From Mariannaea sp. PMI_226 (Eukaryota; Ascomycota; Sordariomycetes; Hypocreales; Nectriaceae), in contig JANFOG010000014.1 in NCBI GenBank assembly GCA_024336345.1, positions 372,001 through 436,000 of the forward strand: DNA of 64,000 nt. Direction: 5' to 3'. The notes under the pieces are model-generated. The model was not told the DNA's origin. It did not search any database and was given only the letters and a program-made list of their open reading frames with translations. The translations under genes and the position numbers were made by a program. Positions 43,801-56,191 of this stretch are shown piece after piece; position 1 is the stretch's first letter; each line of letters starts with the position of its first letter.

Positions 43801-44809
43801 TTCAGATCATACGCGGCGAAATAACTTCTGAGGGGTGCCCAGCAAATGCCGCAGAGAAGACTTATAAGAATATCTGCCAGAGCACAGCTCAAGACGCGAA
43901 ATCTCTCATTAAGCACCTCCCTCCTTCCATAATACATTTCATAAAACTCATATCGTCGATTAAGATGGAAATACCATTAATACGTTCATCACCCTTCTTG
44001 TATTAGATACGGTGCACTACGTTTGCTGACCAACAAAAAGATGTAACGCTTTGACACCAGGCATATATCATTCAATCCGATCGTATGTGATGGAGAACTA
44101 TATGAGAGTTCTGCTAAGGCCAAGCGTTTGGCTTTGTCATGAGCAATCAAACTGGACACCTTAATCTAATTGTCCAAATCTTAGTGAGCATTTTCTAAGT
44201 TGCTGATGGAAAGCTTTCAGTAATAAAACGCCTAGTATAATAGAGATTATCTAGCTGGGAGGTGCGGGAATGTTATGCAAGCGCTTGAAGCCCATTCGGT
44301 GGTGGCGATCAGCTCCGTAATCGAAAAGGCCTGACGGACGTGGCTTTGCTGCCTGTCACCATCACAAGCTGCACAGTACCATTGGAGGACGCATCGTTTG
44401 CCTAGTGTGACCAATTGCCATGTCGATTACCAGTGACCGACCAGCAAGCCATGACGGAGCCATTATATAATTGCGCCAGCTACCAGCCTCCAAGCCACTG
44501 ACACCTGATTAGACAGAGCGATGAGGGGTCCCGCGACAGCGAGAGGGAGGTGAGCGACACGCGAGATGTGATCACAAATCCAAAAATCGTCTCATAATTT
44601 CATCATTAAACATGAAATTTTATTTGAGTTTGGCTTTGCTGCAATATAGACAATTAGAATTGGCCAGGTCGAGCTTCCACAATCTATATAATATCCCTTT
44701 ATGCTCCTGATTTTGTAAATAGCATCATCCAGCTTCATCAGATTCAATTCAATTCAATTCTCTATTCAACTTCCAACAAACCCCTATAAATTCAACTCAG
44801 TCACTTACA
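40854..44809. other. 4-kb gene-poor gap
   Basis: Only unrecognised short frames occur. The longest (43264-43824, plus) has no family resemblance; a short hydrophobic frame MFGLIFTVMILVLYM at about 43174-43260 lies just before it and may be a membrane-protein relic. A TATA-like CTATATAATA near 44684 and an (ATTCA)n-like tract at 44742-44760 precede the NmrA-like gene. No RNA gene was recognised. Confidence 0.4.
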
Positions 44810-45892
44810 ATGGAAACCGTTCTGGTCATCGGAGGTACAGGCGCTCAAGGCGTTCCCGTTGTAAAGGGTAAGTTGGTACATTCCCTACTGTTTCTGAACA
44901 AATACTAACCCGAATGCCCAGCACTTGCATCGGATTCTAAATATGCTGTTCGTGTCATTACAAGAAGTGCTTCCTCCCAGGATGCGATCGAGTTGGCGTC
45001 TATTCCTGGAGTGTCAATTTTTGAAGGAAACACTTATGACGATTCGACACTTCGTGAAGCTTTGAAAGGTGTGCAATACGTCTTTGCTAACACCAACGGA
45101 TTTGCCATTGGCGAGATGGCGGAGATTTACTGGGGTATTCGTATATATGAACTTGCTAGAGAATCTGGAGTCAAGCATTTCATCTACGCTGCTCTCGAGT
45201 ATGCGACTAAGCTCGGGAATTTCGACTCCAAATACCGGTGCGGTCATCTTGATGGGAAAGGCAAAGTTGCAGACTATATCTCTGCTCAGCCAACTGATGC
45301 AATGGCTTGGACGGTTCTGACCTCCTGTTTGTACATGGAAGGCCTCACCGAATTTCTCCAGCCTTTCCCTGACCGCGAGGACCCAGATACTCTCATCTTC
45401 GCTGCTCCGCTTGGAGAAGGCAAATTGCCCCTCATATATCTTGAGGATTATGGCCGCTATGCACGATGGATCCTTGATACACCATCTCGCAGTACCGGTA
45501 TCGAACTGCACGTCGCTACAGAAGATCTCGCTTGGAAAGACCTTGCAGCTGTTTTCACAAAGGTCACAGGTCGAAAAGCGGTCTATAAAGACCTCACTCT
45601 GGATCAATACTTCAAACTCCCGATTTTCCCAGATCCCGACATGATTGTTGGTCACTCCGCAAGTGGCGAGAATTCCACCCTCCTCACTTTCCGAGAGAAT
45701 TTCTCGGGCTTTTGGAACATGTGGAAAGACGACCTGACAAAGCGTGACTACGATCTGTTGGATGAAATTTTACCGAATAGGGTGAAGAGTGTGCAAGAAT
45801 GGATGGAGAAGACGGGGTATACTGGAAAACCTTCCTCGGTCCTCAAGGATTACCGTGATGGGTGGGGCAGTAAGAATGCTGCCAAGAAATAG
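44810..45892 (+). CDS. NmrA-like NAD(P)-binding SDR family protein
   Basis: Exon 1 is 44810-44867 and exon 2 is 44922-45892, giving 342 residues. The N-terminal VLVIGGTGAQG is the NmrA/atypical-SDR dinucleotide motif. Further family blocks are VRVITR, IFEGNTYDD, GVQYVFANTNGF and GVKHFIYAALEYATKLG. The catalytic Tyr-Lys pair of classical SDRs is not evident, as in NmrA and HSCARG redox-sensor proteins. Likely role: NADP(H)-sensing or isoflavone-reductase-like protein in the cytosol. Nothing in the neighbourhood fixes its function. Confidence 0.88.
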
Positions 45893-46980
45893 ATTACACA
45901 TTCCCCTCCTTTTTAACTTGAGTATAGATCTGTTAGATATGATTGCAAATTGTGAAGCGCGGCGGAGTCTTTTCATCTAATCAATTTACAATATTTTGCT
46001 ATATAGTCACTTCACACGAAATTAGAACTTCTTCCAATTCTTTCTCTGTATATCTCGGTCTCTTTGTCTGCCACTTCCTCTGACCGCAGAAACGACAGCG
46101 ACTATGGCCACCAGGTCTATTTCAACATCGTCAAAACTGAACTGGAGGATAGCTTTCCATAATCTAGAAATGCTGCCCAAGGTAAGGTTATTACTTACCC
46201 GAAGGGAACTTCTTTTTTAGTTGTACCAGTTATAGGGGCTCCACTGCGGCAGTGGAGTCAAGAAAAAAAAAAGGGTCAATCTGGGCAGGTTGGGCCAAAA
46301 TGTTCTTTTGTAGGATAAGCTAAAAGTTATGATTCCAAATGTATAGGGCTCATGGAACCAATCAAAAGTGTTCTTGACCTGAGTCAAGCGTTTGGATTTT
46401 GCGGAGGTGGAAGCACAACCCTGGGGAAGGAGTCGCATCAAGCCGGATTTGGATAGATGAATTCCATTAGTATCTATCTACTATATAGGCATCTAGAAAG
46501 ACTGGGGAGAGAGCTCTTAAATCACTCTGTGCATCTTGACTATAGTAGGATAGACATAGACAAGCACCAAGTCATGTACCCATTTCTATCCCTTCCCGGG
46601 ACTAGTAATCATGACGATTCATGAAAGAACCCCCAGCAGTGCAACCTCAAGAAAAGCCCGGCGGCACGCCCATTCCCTCTCAACGGGACTGATTTGTGAA
46701 CTTCAGGACAAACATGCCCTGTCTCCGAGGCCCTCAGTCTTCGACTTCTATAGCGCCGCTGAAATGGAATCTTTTAACGGAACCCCAGTTTTTGCTGGGG
46801 GCCAGCTGTCACACTATCAAGCTAGACTCTGGAGTTGAGGAGGCCAAGGGACGATGGACAATGTCTATATAAACCTCTCACCTCTCGTCTTTGAGGAGAT
46901 CTTGATAATATCTCAACTCAGCATACCCAATTGATACCACACAGCAAACTTCCTTGTTTGATCAATCTCATTAAACTAAA
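45893..46980. other. Intergenic with a short perfect hairpin
   Basis: A perfect 8-bp inverted repeat CTCCACTG-CGG-CAGTGGAG lies at 46239-46257, followed by an A-run. CAGTGG is a common start of hAT terminal repeats, but no partner end or target duplication was found. No gene is supported. Confidence 0.4.
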
Positions 46981-47972
46981 ATGGCCGACAAGATCACCTT
47001 CTTCGACGTCGCTAGCCGACAGAACGTGACCTGGTCTCCTAATACCTGGAAGAGTAGGTGAACATGGTTGCTCTAGAGGCTCAGGCAAACAGCTTACAAA
47101 ATTTTCCTCAATATAGCCCGTCTCGCCCTTCACTTCAAAGGTGTTGACTACAAGGTTGAGCGTGTAAGTCATTCCCGTATTGTCACTGGACGTGAGAAGA
47201 GAATAAAGAAATATTGTACTAACTTTGTTCTCTAGTATGAGTACCCTGAGATCAAGGGTCGCCTAGAGAACCAGTACGTATTGATGAAGAAACGTATCTT
47301 ACATCGCTAATGTCTGGAGCCCCCTTTTCTTTTCCTGTATTGGAGAAGAAACTGGATTCAAGCCATTGCGAGAACGAAAAAGAGAGGCGCCATGCTAATC
47401 AGTGATATAGCGTTCCTCCTCATGATGGTCCCGGCCCTGCCTATACCTTCCCTGCTATTCAGCTCCCTGATGGCACCTACATCATGGACTCCACGGCGAT
47501 CGCCAAGTATCTGGAGGAGAAACACCCAGTACCCTCTCTGCACCTGGACTGTGATTACATCACCCGGCTCATCGCTCTGTTCCCCCCCGTGCGAGACGCT
47601 AGTTTTGCTTTCTTCCTCGCCCGCGTCCCCGACGCCCTGCTGAATGAGGGCAGTCTCGATTTCTGGTACACCACCCGCCGGGAGTGGGTTGGCATGGATG
47701 TCAAGCAGTACGCTGCAGAGAATGGTGGCGAGGCCGGCTGGAAGGCCATGGCACCCGCGCTGGCTCCCATCACTGCCCTGGCCAAGGAGAACGAGGGCCC
47801 TTACTTCCTAGGCAAGGAGCCCGGCCAGGCCGACTTCATCTGGGCTAGTTTCTTGCTCTTCTTCAAGAGCATGGGCTACCTCGATGAGTTCCTCGCTGCT
47901 TCGGGCGACGCACAGGTCCACCTCAATCTCCTCGAGGCCATCAAGCCCCTTACTGAGCGAAATGGTCTGTAG
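46981..47972 (+). CDS. Glutathione S-transferase, UstS-like, four exons
   Basis: Exons are 46981-47053, 47117-47163, 47236-47273 and 47411-47972, all in phase, giving 239 residues. The N-terminal thioredoxin-like domain reads ITFFDVASRQ…SPNTWKTRLALHFKGVDYKVE, typical of the UstS-like group of fungal GSTs. The cis-Pro/glutathione-binding region is IQLPDGTYIMDSTAIAKYLEEKHP. The C-terminal helical domain holds PYFLGKEPGQADFIWASFL. Probable role: detoxification or conjugation. The short second and third exons (47 and 38 bp) are recovered only by splicing. Confidence 0.88.
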
Positions 47973-48785
47973 ACGGAAAAGGGGAGGATATAGAAGGCGT
48001 TGAGCATGAAATTACGACAATTGCACAAAAGCTTAGATTTCACGAAGTCACTACGATACATACTTCTCAAAGAACAATCATGTATATAGGTTTAAACCCG
48101 GCAAGAGAACCGGGAGGGTTCTGCTAGAATATAAACATTCGTCTGTTACGCGAAATAGAATCATAAACATATTGGGTCCGTTCCAAAGGGATAAATTAGA
48201 GCTCAGTCAGTTTTTATACGCAAATATTGACGAAATAAAATATTCCAAAATATAATATTACGACTTTGTGAAACAGGAAACCATACATCTTGATAAGAAA
48301 AGGCGGTGGTAAGCGTAGGCTCCAATGATAAAAGTGCGAGACCAGGAGATGAAGTACCGGGAGAAATAAACTTGGTTGTTTACTGGTTTGCAGGATAGTT
48401 CTAGTGGTTAATAGGCGGTCGAGTTCGCCGATTAGTTCCCAAGGCACAGGTGGCTAGATCGCAGTATGGAGACATGGCGAGGAATTAACATAACTATCTT
48501 AAACTGGAAAAAAATACTAAATAAATAATTTTATTGAAAAAATAGAACTGGTAAGAATTACACAATTATTCTGGTACGAGAGAAACTGTGAGCAGTGGTT
48601 ACATAACATACCCTATCAGTTTTGTGACTTTCTTATACCGGAGAAATATATCCTCCGCTTCCGAGAAATCTGGCCTCTCACAGCATGTGAGGCGCCATGC
48701 CCACCCATAGTAGTGGCCAGAAAAGCATCATGACATTGAAGCTCATTGTTGAATCTTCAACGCAATTTGCACCAAATAAAAAATC
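47973..48785. other. Intergenic, nothing recognised
   Basis: About 0.8 kb of AT-rich DNA between a plus-strand GST gene and the plus-strand BOS1 gene. No gene, RNA or repeat was recognised. Confidence 0.5.
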
Positions 48786-49575
48786 ATGGTATGTAAATTT
48801 CAATCCCTTGTCTCTATTTCATCCGCACCTTCTGACATTAACATGTCAATAGAACATCTCATATAATTCTGCTCTCCGGCAGAGCAAATCCTTGCGCTCG
48901 GAGTTGTCCAACCTCAACTCCAAGCCGCTAGCCTCGCCAGCCGATATTGGCAACGTGTCAGCCTCCATCGCCACCTTCACCAAGACCCTCGACGACTACC
49001 AGAGCTTGGCTCGCCAAGAAATCGTTCCCAAGAAACAAGAGGAAGCTTACGAGCGCGTCAAACGCTTCCGCGACGACCTCTCCGACTTCCGCACCCAGGT
49101 CGACTCGCTGAAGAAGAGCCGCGAGGAAGCACAGCATCAGAACAATAGGACTGAGCTGCTGGGAAGACGACCTTACAACGCTACGCCGGAGAATCCCTAC
49201 GCGAACGTGACGACGACGACACAGTCGACCTTCCAACCCCGGCACAACCACGTCAATGGATCCTTGAGCTTGGGCTCCGGCGACGAGGCCCGCGAGGCCC
49301 AGGCCTTTCGCGAACAAAACTTCTTCGCCAACACAAACAACGCGCTCGACGAGTACATCATGCGCGGACAAGCCGTTCTCGGTGACTTGGGCCAGCAGCG
49401 CGAGATGCTCAAGAGTACACAGAAGCGACTCTACAGTGTGGCTAACACATTGGGCATCAGCGGTGATACGATTCGTATGGTTGAGCGACGAGCGCGCGAG
49501 GATAAATGGATATTCTTCGCGGGTGTTATTGTCTTCTTCCTGTTCTGTTGGCTAGTCTTGCACTTCCTGCGATGA
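48786..49575 (+). CDS. bos1: ER-Golgi SNARE Bos1 (membrin family)
   Basis: Exon 1 is only the ATG (48786-48788); the intron (GTATGT…AATAG) ends at 48852 and exon 2 is 48853-49575, giving 241 residues. The N-terminus MNISYNSALRQSKSLRSEL and the conserved FFANTNNALDEYIMRGQAVLGDLGQQREMLKSTQKRL SNARE helix identify Bos1, the Qb SNARE of ER-to-Golgi vesicles. GISGDTIRMVERR precedes a C-terminal membrane anchor (IFFAGVIVFFLFCWLVLHFLR). The first exon consisting of the start codon alone is unusual but consistent with the family N-terminus. It converges with the thiamine pyrophosphokinase gene, leaving 255 bp between stops. Confidence 0.93.
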
Positions 49576-49830
49576 TCTTGTTGCGTGGGAATAGCAATTT
49601 GGGACAAAGAAACAAGTTGGAGGGAGGGCTAAGCTTTGGCTACGTCACTCTCTATGACAAAATAGCGTTGGGGCATCAGCGTGGTGTTGAGGAGTTTCTC
49701 TTCATCTTACAAAATTTTCTCTTTTTTTTTTATCGTTATTCCTCTTCTTTTTCTCTTGTTTATTGTCCAGCCTTCTTATCATACCCCTCCAGGCCACCAC
49801 CCTGGCAGACGTTCAGCCGAAGCATGAGCG

Positions 49831-50775
49831 CTACTCATTCTCCTCGCTGTCGACTTGCTTCAACGCTATCGTAAACAGCACATCCTTGTCGGTCTTAACC
49901 TGCACGACAAAGGTATCCGGTAGGATGTGGTTGCTGGTACTCAACTGGCCTCCAATCTCCGTCGGCCAGTCGGTGACATCCCACTCAAGACCCTTTGTGG
50001 AGATGACGCTGGGTTCCTTGAGGGGAATGATGCCGACATGCTTGCCAAAGACGTCCTCTTCGCCGTCCTCCCGGACCTGGATGTTGTGCATCCCCGCTTT
50101 GAGGAGGAACGTCAAGCTGGAGCCGGAGAGGAGGAAGACACGCCCAGTGGTGTACTTGGGATCGGTCTGGAAGCGGTACAAGTGGTGAAGCTGACTCACG
50201 CCTTGGTCAACGCGCCCACCTAGGCCGCCGAGAGCGACAATGTCAATGCCAGAAGGGTTCTCTTTTCGGATCCAGTTAATAGCCTTGCCGAAGTCGGTTG
50301 AGTTCTGGTCGGGATCATGGACAATGTTCGCGGGCACAGGCTGAGAGGTGTAAAACTCGCGGACATGCGGGTCAAGGGAGTCAAGGTCGCCGATGATAAG
50401 TTGGAGGTTAGACTGTGCATGTCAGACGTGGGGAGGCCATATGTGATATGTATATACATGATAGGTGAACATCAGAATGAAAAGAACTATGACGTACATA
50501 TTTGCCGTGAAATGACGATAGCGCGTACAGGCGATTAGCTCCTCCATCTGCTGCCACTCTCACAGCAGCTGTGGAAAAAAAGAGCAGAAGAAAAACATCA
50601 GCTTTTGGATGAGCTCTGGGATATGTTTGAGTTACGTACAGTTCTTCCAGAGCCTGCGCAGGTTATTTCCTTGCTGAATAGGCTGATTGAGGATGAGCAA
50701 GGCAAAGTCCTGTTGAGCGTTGTAGTCCTGTAGCAGCTTGGCCGGACGCCACTCGAAGGCTTGCGGTGAGGCCAT
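49831..50775 (-). CDS. thi80: Thiamine pyrophosphokinase, three exons
   Basis: Exons are 50775-50640, 50568-50498 and 50412-49831, in phase, giving 262 residues. Family motifs are AVRVAADGGANRLYAL (exon 2), LQLIIGDLDSLDP (exon 3), DPDQNSTDFGKAINWI (the ATP/thiamine-site DQ-TDF block), DIVALGGLGGRVDQGVSQLHHLY and the C-terminal beta-barrel strand LEWDVTDW. The enzyme transfers pyrophosphate from ATP to thiamine to make thiamine diphosphate in the cytosol. The length is as usual for the family (yeast Thi80 type). Confidence 0.94.
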
Positions 50776-51819
50776 TTGGTTGCAGGAAGCTGTAGTGTAT
50801 TAGGCAAAGAATGCGCAGAGAGGGCTTCGTCAGTGAGAGAGGATGTGTGTGTGTGATGTGTGGTTGGTTTGTTGTGTGTGCGTTGCGCGGGGTTTCGGGA
50901 GATGATGGGATTGTGACACTTGGACGCCGTGAGACAATTAATCGTATCTGAGTGCAGAAATGTTGAACCAGCCCAAATCAATTGTCAATTTCCTCGAACT
51001 TTCCCCCCTTTCCCATGTGATTTCAATTCAATTACCTAGGTAAATTAAGGTCCAAGTTGAAGCGCAAAGATGAAACCAGGTGGCACTTTTTGGGTAGGTA
51101 TGTTTGGAGGGCTTTGAAGGGCCAGTGCACGAATAAATGGGAACATGGAGATTTCGGGGAAGTGGGAAGCTCTGTTTTCAATAATACTTGCAGATCGGCT
51201 ACTCAATCGTCATAAGTCTCAAGCAGTTTTGCCCAAGGCGCCCAGCTTCAAGTTCCAAAAGAGGCTGGGGAGGGGGGCGTCGTGCTTGATGCTCGGCGGG
51301 TTGGAGCTTCTTCAGCCCTGCTACGCTGTTTACATCATAGGTTGAAAGTGAAAATAGCACCGGATCACACACTCGTGAGATGCTCATGTCGGCATAATTG
51401 ACCTTATAAGCTTTCCTCGTCTGTATTTTTTGGTGCTCGGCTTGTACCGAATTGGCTGCGGCTGAGAGGCACATGAGCAAAGGCGTCGTAAACGGTGCCC
51501 ACCAAACACCGATAAGAAAGGGACCTTGGCTTATCTATCGGCTAAAGCTCGGAAAGTAATCCGCTATCGTGCCTTTCTTTTTTTTTTTTCTCTTTTTTTT
51601 TTGGGCAATCCCGCGCGGACACTCGGAAAAGATATGCTCCAGCGTCAATTGATGATGCTTCCGATGCTCCACCGGTGCTGACCAATTCGACGATTCTCGA
51701 TCAAACCTCCCAAATCTAAGCACCCTTCATTCTCTCTTTCGCGAGCATTCGCACTCATTTACCGTCTTTTCTTTTTAATACTCTATTCCTTGTACCAAAA
51801 CAGTCGTCAAATTCACAAA
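50776..51819. promoter_or_regulatory. Divergent intergenic region of thiamine pyrophosphokinase and Mia40 genes
   Basis: About 1 kb separates the two start codons. Nothing was recognised apart from T-rich tracts near 51580-51600 and a C-rich patch near 51003-51014. No other gene was found. Confidence 0.45.
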
Positions 51820-52766
51820 ATGTATCGTTCAACATTGCGATCGGCCTCGAGGCCCGTGATTGCCTCTCTTCGCTCCTCCGCCGTCCGCGCCGCTGCCCCT
51901 CAACGATTCGCTTCCACAGCCTCTTCCCCCGTCAACAAGTCCCGATCATGGAAGAGTTCTGCCGCGCGATGGGGTCTTGCCTTCGGCGCCGTGTACTACT
52001 ATAATACCAGTCCCATCTTCGCTGATGAGGTTACCTGTATGCCCGACAATTGAAACTCCCTCGGCGCAACTTTTTTTTTGAGCGAATCCAACCCACTGAC
52101 CACCTTTCGATTGCAGCGCAAACCGTTCCACCTCCCGCCGCATTCTCCAACGATGATCTTCCCACCGTCGACTCCGTGCTCAACGATAAGCGCAAGCAGC
52201 TCCAGGGCAAGTCCGACGACAAGAAACCGGCAAACACTGATGCACAGAGCACCGTAGCCATCGAGGGCTCCCCCGCCGATCTAGAGGAGGATGCCGGCCA
52301 GCAGGGCGCTTTCAACCCTGAGACTGGTGAGATTAACTGGGACTGCCCCTGCCTGGGTGGCATGGCCGACGGCCCTTGCGGCGAGGAGTTCAAGACTGCA
52401 TTCAGCTGCTTCGTCTACTCCACCGAGGAGCCCAAGGGCATGGACTGCATTGAGAAGTTCCAGTATGTTCACGCAGAACCTAACACAGACCAGGTGGAAG
52501 CGTGAGATTTGCTAACGACGGAAACCAATAGGGGCATGCAAGAATGCTTCAAGAAGTACCCCGAAATCTACGGCGCCGAACTCGCCGACGACGAGGATGG
52601 CGTTCCTCCCCCCGATACTCCCGAATTCGACGACGAGCAAGTTGTGACAGATGCCGTCCAAAAGACTCAGACCGAGCAGGTCGCTGCTCCCAGTGAAGTG
52701 ACGGTCGATGCGCCAGTGCAAGCCAAGGAGGAAGTCCAGGAGGCCCCTCAGGACAAGAAGGAGTAA
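51820..52766 (+). CDS. mia40: Mitochondrial IMS import receptor Mia40, three exons
   Basis: Exons are 51820-52036, 52117-52462 and 52532-52766, in phase, giving 265 residues. An Arg/Ser/Ala-rich mitochondrial presequence is followed by a membrane segment ([15 protein letters not shown]). The redox-active CPC motif is in [15 protein letters not shown]. Twin CX9C motifs follow: [11 protein letters not shown] and, restored across the second intron, CIEKFQGMQEC. The acidic, Gln/Pro-rich tail is usual. Mia40 oxidises Cys-rich proteins entering the intermembrane space, with Erv1 as partner. This is one of the clearest core genes in the window. Confidence 0.96.
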
Positions 52767-53367
52767 ATCTATTCGAAAAAAGAGTCAACTTAACGAGAAT
52801 GGGAAATCCAACTAAACAAAAAGAAAAAAGACCAAAAAAAAACACTTTAGAGGGGAAAAGCGTCATGGATCGTGGATGGGCGAATGACGACCAACATGTA
52901 ACATATTTAGGGTCTGTTTGGCGTGGGCTCTGACAATAGCTCACCTCTGTACCAACGTTGTATAATGAATTATAGACTAAAAGCTATGCTTAAGTCATAA
53001 TAGACGGCATCACATCTCATATTTCGGACGACTTTCCCCATACACTTTTTGACTTCTTCACACAATATTCCTGATAAGAAAGCTAGAAACCCGCGTGGTT
53101 TCTTGGTGGTTTGACATTTGCACACAGGAGAACTGTTCAGTATAGGTTGGATGCGAGGCCGTTGGACACATATATTGAGTGAGGGTATAGCAGTATTAAT
53201 TAACGAGCTACACGGAAAAGAGGAGATATGCCCGCCGAGAAATCACTGACATCGACGGTCGTGAAGCGGATCGAGATATGAGATGGTACAGTAATAAGTA
53301 ATTGACAAAACCCAGAAACGCCTTAGCAAGCTAGAAGAATATCCGCAGCTGGTGATGTCGACTGTAC
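52767..53367. other. Intergenic between convergent genes, nothing recognised
   Basis: About 0.6 kb of 3' flanks of the Mia40 and OM14-like genes. There are A-rich tracts near 52815-52845 and no gene. Confidence 0.5.
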
Positions 53368-54022
53368 CTAGTCGCTCTTCTTAGCCTTGTACAGATAACG
53401 TCCGATGGCGCCCTCGACAACAGCGACACCGGCTAGAATGCCCACGCCTAGGCCGACAGCCTGCCAGTTCAAGCGGCCCTTCTCGTACAGATTCCAGGCC
53501 TTGTAGCTCAGGAATCCACTGACACCAACAAGAGATGCCACATTGGTGGCGACCACAGCAGTGGAAGCGTTATCGGAGAGGTTAGAGAAGCATTCTGTCA
53601 ACCATGAGTCGGCCTTCTTTGCCTTGGATGAAGCTTTACGCTTGGCTTCCTTGGCCCTCTGCTTAGCAGCCTCCTCGCGGGCGATGCGGTCAGCTTGTGT
53701 CTCAGTCTTGATTTCCTGCTCAAGGAAGTCAGAAGGAACGGTGTGGACGCTGGGAAGGTCGACGTCGACTAGTGATGCTGTAGAGGCGGATTCGTTGGTA
53801 ACAACCTCGACAGGTTGAGGGGCAGCGGCCTGTATTAAGCGAAGGGGGGTCAATGGCCGATGGCAGCATGGGGTGGAGGGGAGAGAACAAGGGCTTACCT
53901 CCTGGGGAGTTTGCTTGGGACCGCTGGCGGCAGCTTGGGCGTAAGACACTGGATGGGATGTAAGTACTTCAGGGTCAAAGGCATTGTCAATGCGGGGGAT
54001 GGAAAGGGGGATGCAACTAACT
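53368..54022 (-). CDS. OM14-like mitochondrial outer-membrane protein, start codon split by an intron
   Basis: The coding exons are 54022 (only the A of the start codon), 53948-53899 and 53829-53368, giving 170 residues. The first 73-bp intron (54021-53949) has donor GTTAGT and acceptor CCAG and splits ATG as A|TG. Without it the frame has no ATG before SYAQAAASGPKQ. The second intron (53898-53830) removes an in-frame spacer and joins TPQE to AAAPQP. The protein has ESASTASLVDVDLPSVHTVPSDFL, a basic Lys/Ala-rich coiled helix, and two or three hydrophobic C-terminal segments (ATNVASLVGVSGFLSY and LGVGILAGVAVVEGAIGRYLY). This matches the fungal OM14 C-terminal-domain family. Confidence 0.82.
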
Positions 54023-56191
54023 TGTGGTTTGATGGTTTGTGGAAATGTGGAAAAAGGGAGAAGAAGGGAGAGACGTGGAAGAGTGCTTGTGACGCTGAGG
54101 AGTGCAGATCAAAAGCAACGTCTTGGCTGGGTAACTGAAATAGGGTGTGCAAAGTACGAACGTACGAGGTACGTAGCGATGTTGGTTTTAGAGGTTTGAT
54201 CTTCTTGATCTCTTATTATGGGTGGCTGAAGACGGTCCAAAGGAGACAGATAACGGGAAGAAGTGAGAAGTGGTGTGACAGGATGTGAGGTGATGCGATG
54301 TGATCAGAAGGGAAGTGATGTGATTCAAGTTCAGGTACATGATACAATGCCTGTTTTATCTCCCCGACTTTCCATGTGACGCCCTTGGAGGTGGGCAAAT
54401 GTGGGAGCTGCCCGGGAAGGGACGAAAAAAAACCGATGACGTCGACTGCCGGTCATTGGACCCACCAGATGTTCCTAGGCCGAGCCACTAAAACATCCTG
54501 TATGGTCCCCGTAGCTTGGCCCTGTAGGGCCTACCAAATTACTTCATCCTACCTAAGGTGCAATGCGAATGCCCCTCACAAAATGCCCGGTTTTTGGGGC
54601 TGAAATGGGGCTGGGGAAAAAAGACAGAACGGAGTTTCCATTCAATTTAGGAAATGAAGAGAAATTCCCTTTTGCTTCCTTTCCTTTCCTTTCCTTTCCA
54701 CTCCATTCCTTTTTCATTCCCTCAAAGAACCAAGAAATATTCCATGCTTTCCTGCTCCCACATTACGTAGAGCCCATTCTTGCTTCCCGGCACTTCTTCG
54801 AGCAGCGGGTCATGGCCCCACCTGTCTGCCTAGTTTCGTTTTCGGGCTTCTGTCGGCAAACATCCATGGATTGGAGGCGGCTCTTTGTGCGCGCCTCTCA
54901 GGGTAAGCTTGCCGAACGCGATAACTCAGAGCAACAACCCAACCCTCATCAACGGTCGTAAGGATCCTTCGCTTTTGGCTCCTAGGTTGCTTCATTTTTT
55001 TTTTGGTCTCTTTGCTATCTCTAGTCGAATATTACAATCCATAGTCCGTGTAATCTGTATCAAGTTGGATATGTTCTAAGGATTGTTAGAGGACATCAAA
55101 CTTGGGTGGTGGCCAGGATTGGGAATGTGCGGAGCAATCAAAACCCCATTTGGGGACATGATGAAGATGTAAAAGGGCAATATGAATGATCTAGATGGGC
55201 CGGTCATGTTGGATCAATATGCCCAATTTCGTATCAATTTAGCCCGGTTGTAGAGTCGACTCAGTCTGAAAACAATCGGATGGGTTACATGAAATTGGAC
55301 CATGTTCTCGAGGTGCAGGTTACACAACCATCGACGCGTAAGAAGGAGAACGAAGCGAAGAAGGTTTTTCGCTGCTTTCTTTTGTGTTCAAATCTCAACG
55401 CCATAATTTATGCGATAGCCAGAACTAGCAATCGCGAAGACCCAGGTTATTGAGAGGTACGCCAAAAAGCAGAGTTGCTGCATCTGAGTCACAAGAGCTG
55501 CTATCGCGATATCCACTCAGACCATAAGAAAATGAAGAAGTCACGCACCTCCGTGTTAGCTATTCAGAAGGAATTTCTTAGCTTCAAGCCAATTATCATT
55601 ATTCGGTTTGGATTTCGATATCCTAGAAGAACCCAGGGCATAATTACACTCAAGCAGGAAATGCTCAGTTCAAGTAGAAGCATAGACAAATGATATCAGT
55701 TTTGGAGTTGTATACCCAGTTCGTGTAATTGAGAAATAATATTTCTTTCTAGCCATGAAAGTGACGGGCCCTTGCCCAATATTTTGCATCTTCGCATTGG
55801 TCAATGAATGGCTTATATTCCCTTAAAAAGTAGGTGCAGGCTGCATATAATTCTGAAGCGTCGGAATTGGTCATGATCAGACTTCTTGATCCAAAATTAT
55901 TCACTGACACTAGGAATAACTTGAAGGTACCAAACCCAATTCATCTAAAACGGTGTCATTGCCTTCGAAATGCGGATTAGGAATGCTGTAGTAGACAAAG
56001 TCTACGCCGGAAGAGGTGACCATCATTTTCCCTTCTCAACTAGCGCCGCGTTTCTGACAGTGACAAGTCACTACGACGTCATACTTGTTTCTCCCTCGAT
56101 CTTGTAAAATAAACAATGATATAAATAATCTTGATCGTTCATTTAATCTACTTTAACATTGATTTTGGTTGCTTCATCACAAAGCTACAAG
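54023..56191. other. 2.2-kb intergenic region with TTCCT microsatellite
   Basis: A (TTCCT)4.8 microsatellite lies at 54676-54699. Short frames are unrecognised. No RNA gene was identified. Confidence 0.45.

Noticed and set aside
43264..43824. 186-codon plus-strand frame in the 41-45 kb gap
   Set aside because: There is no recognisable domain, composition is unlike neighbouring proteins, and no coherent exon neighbours exist.
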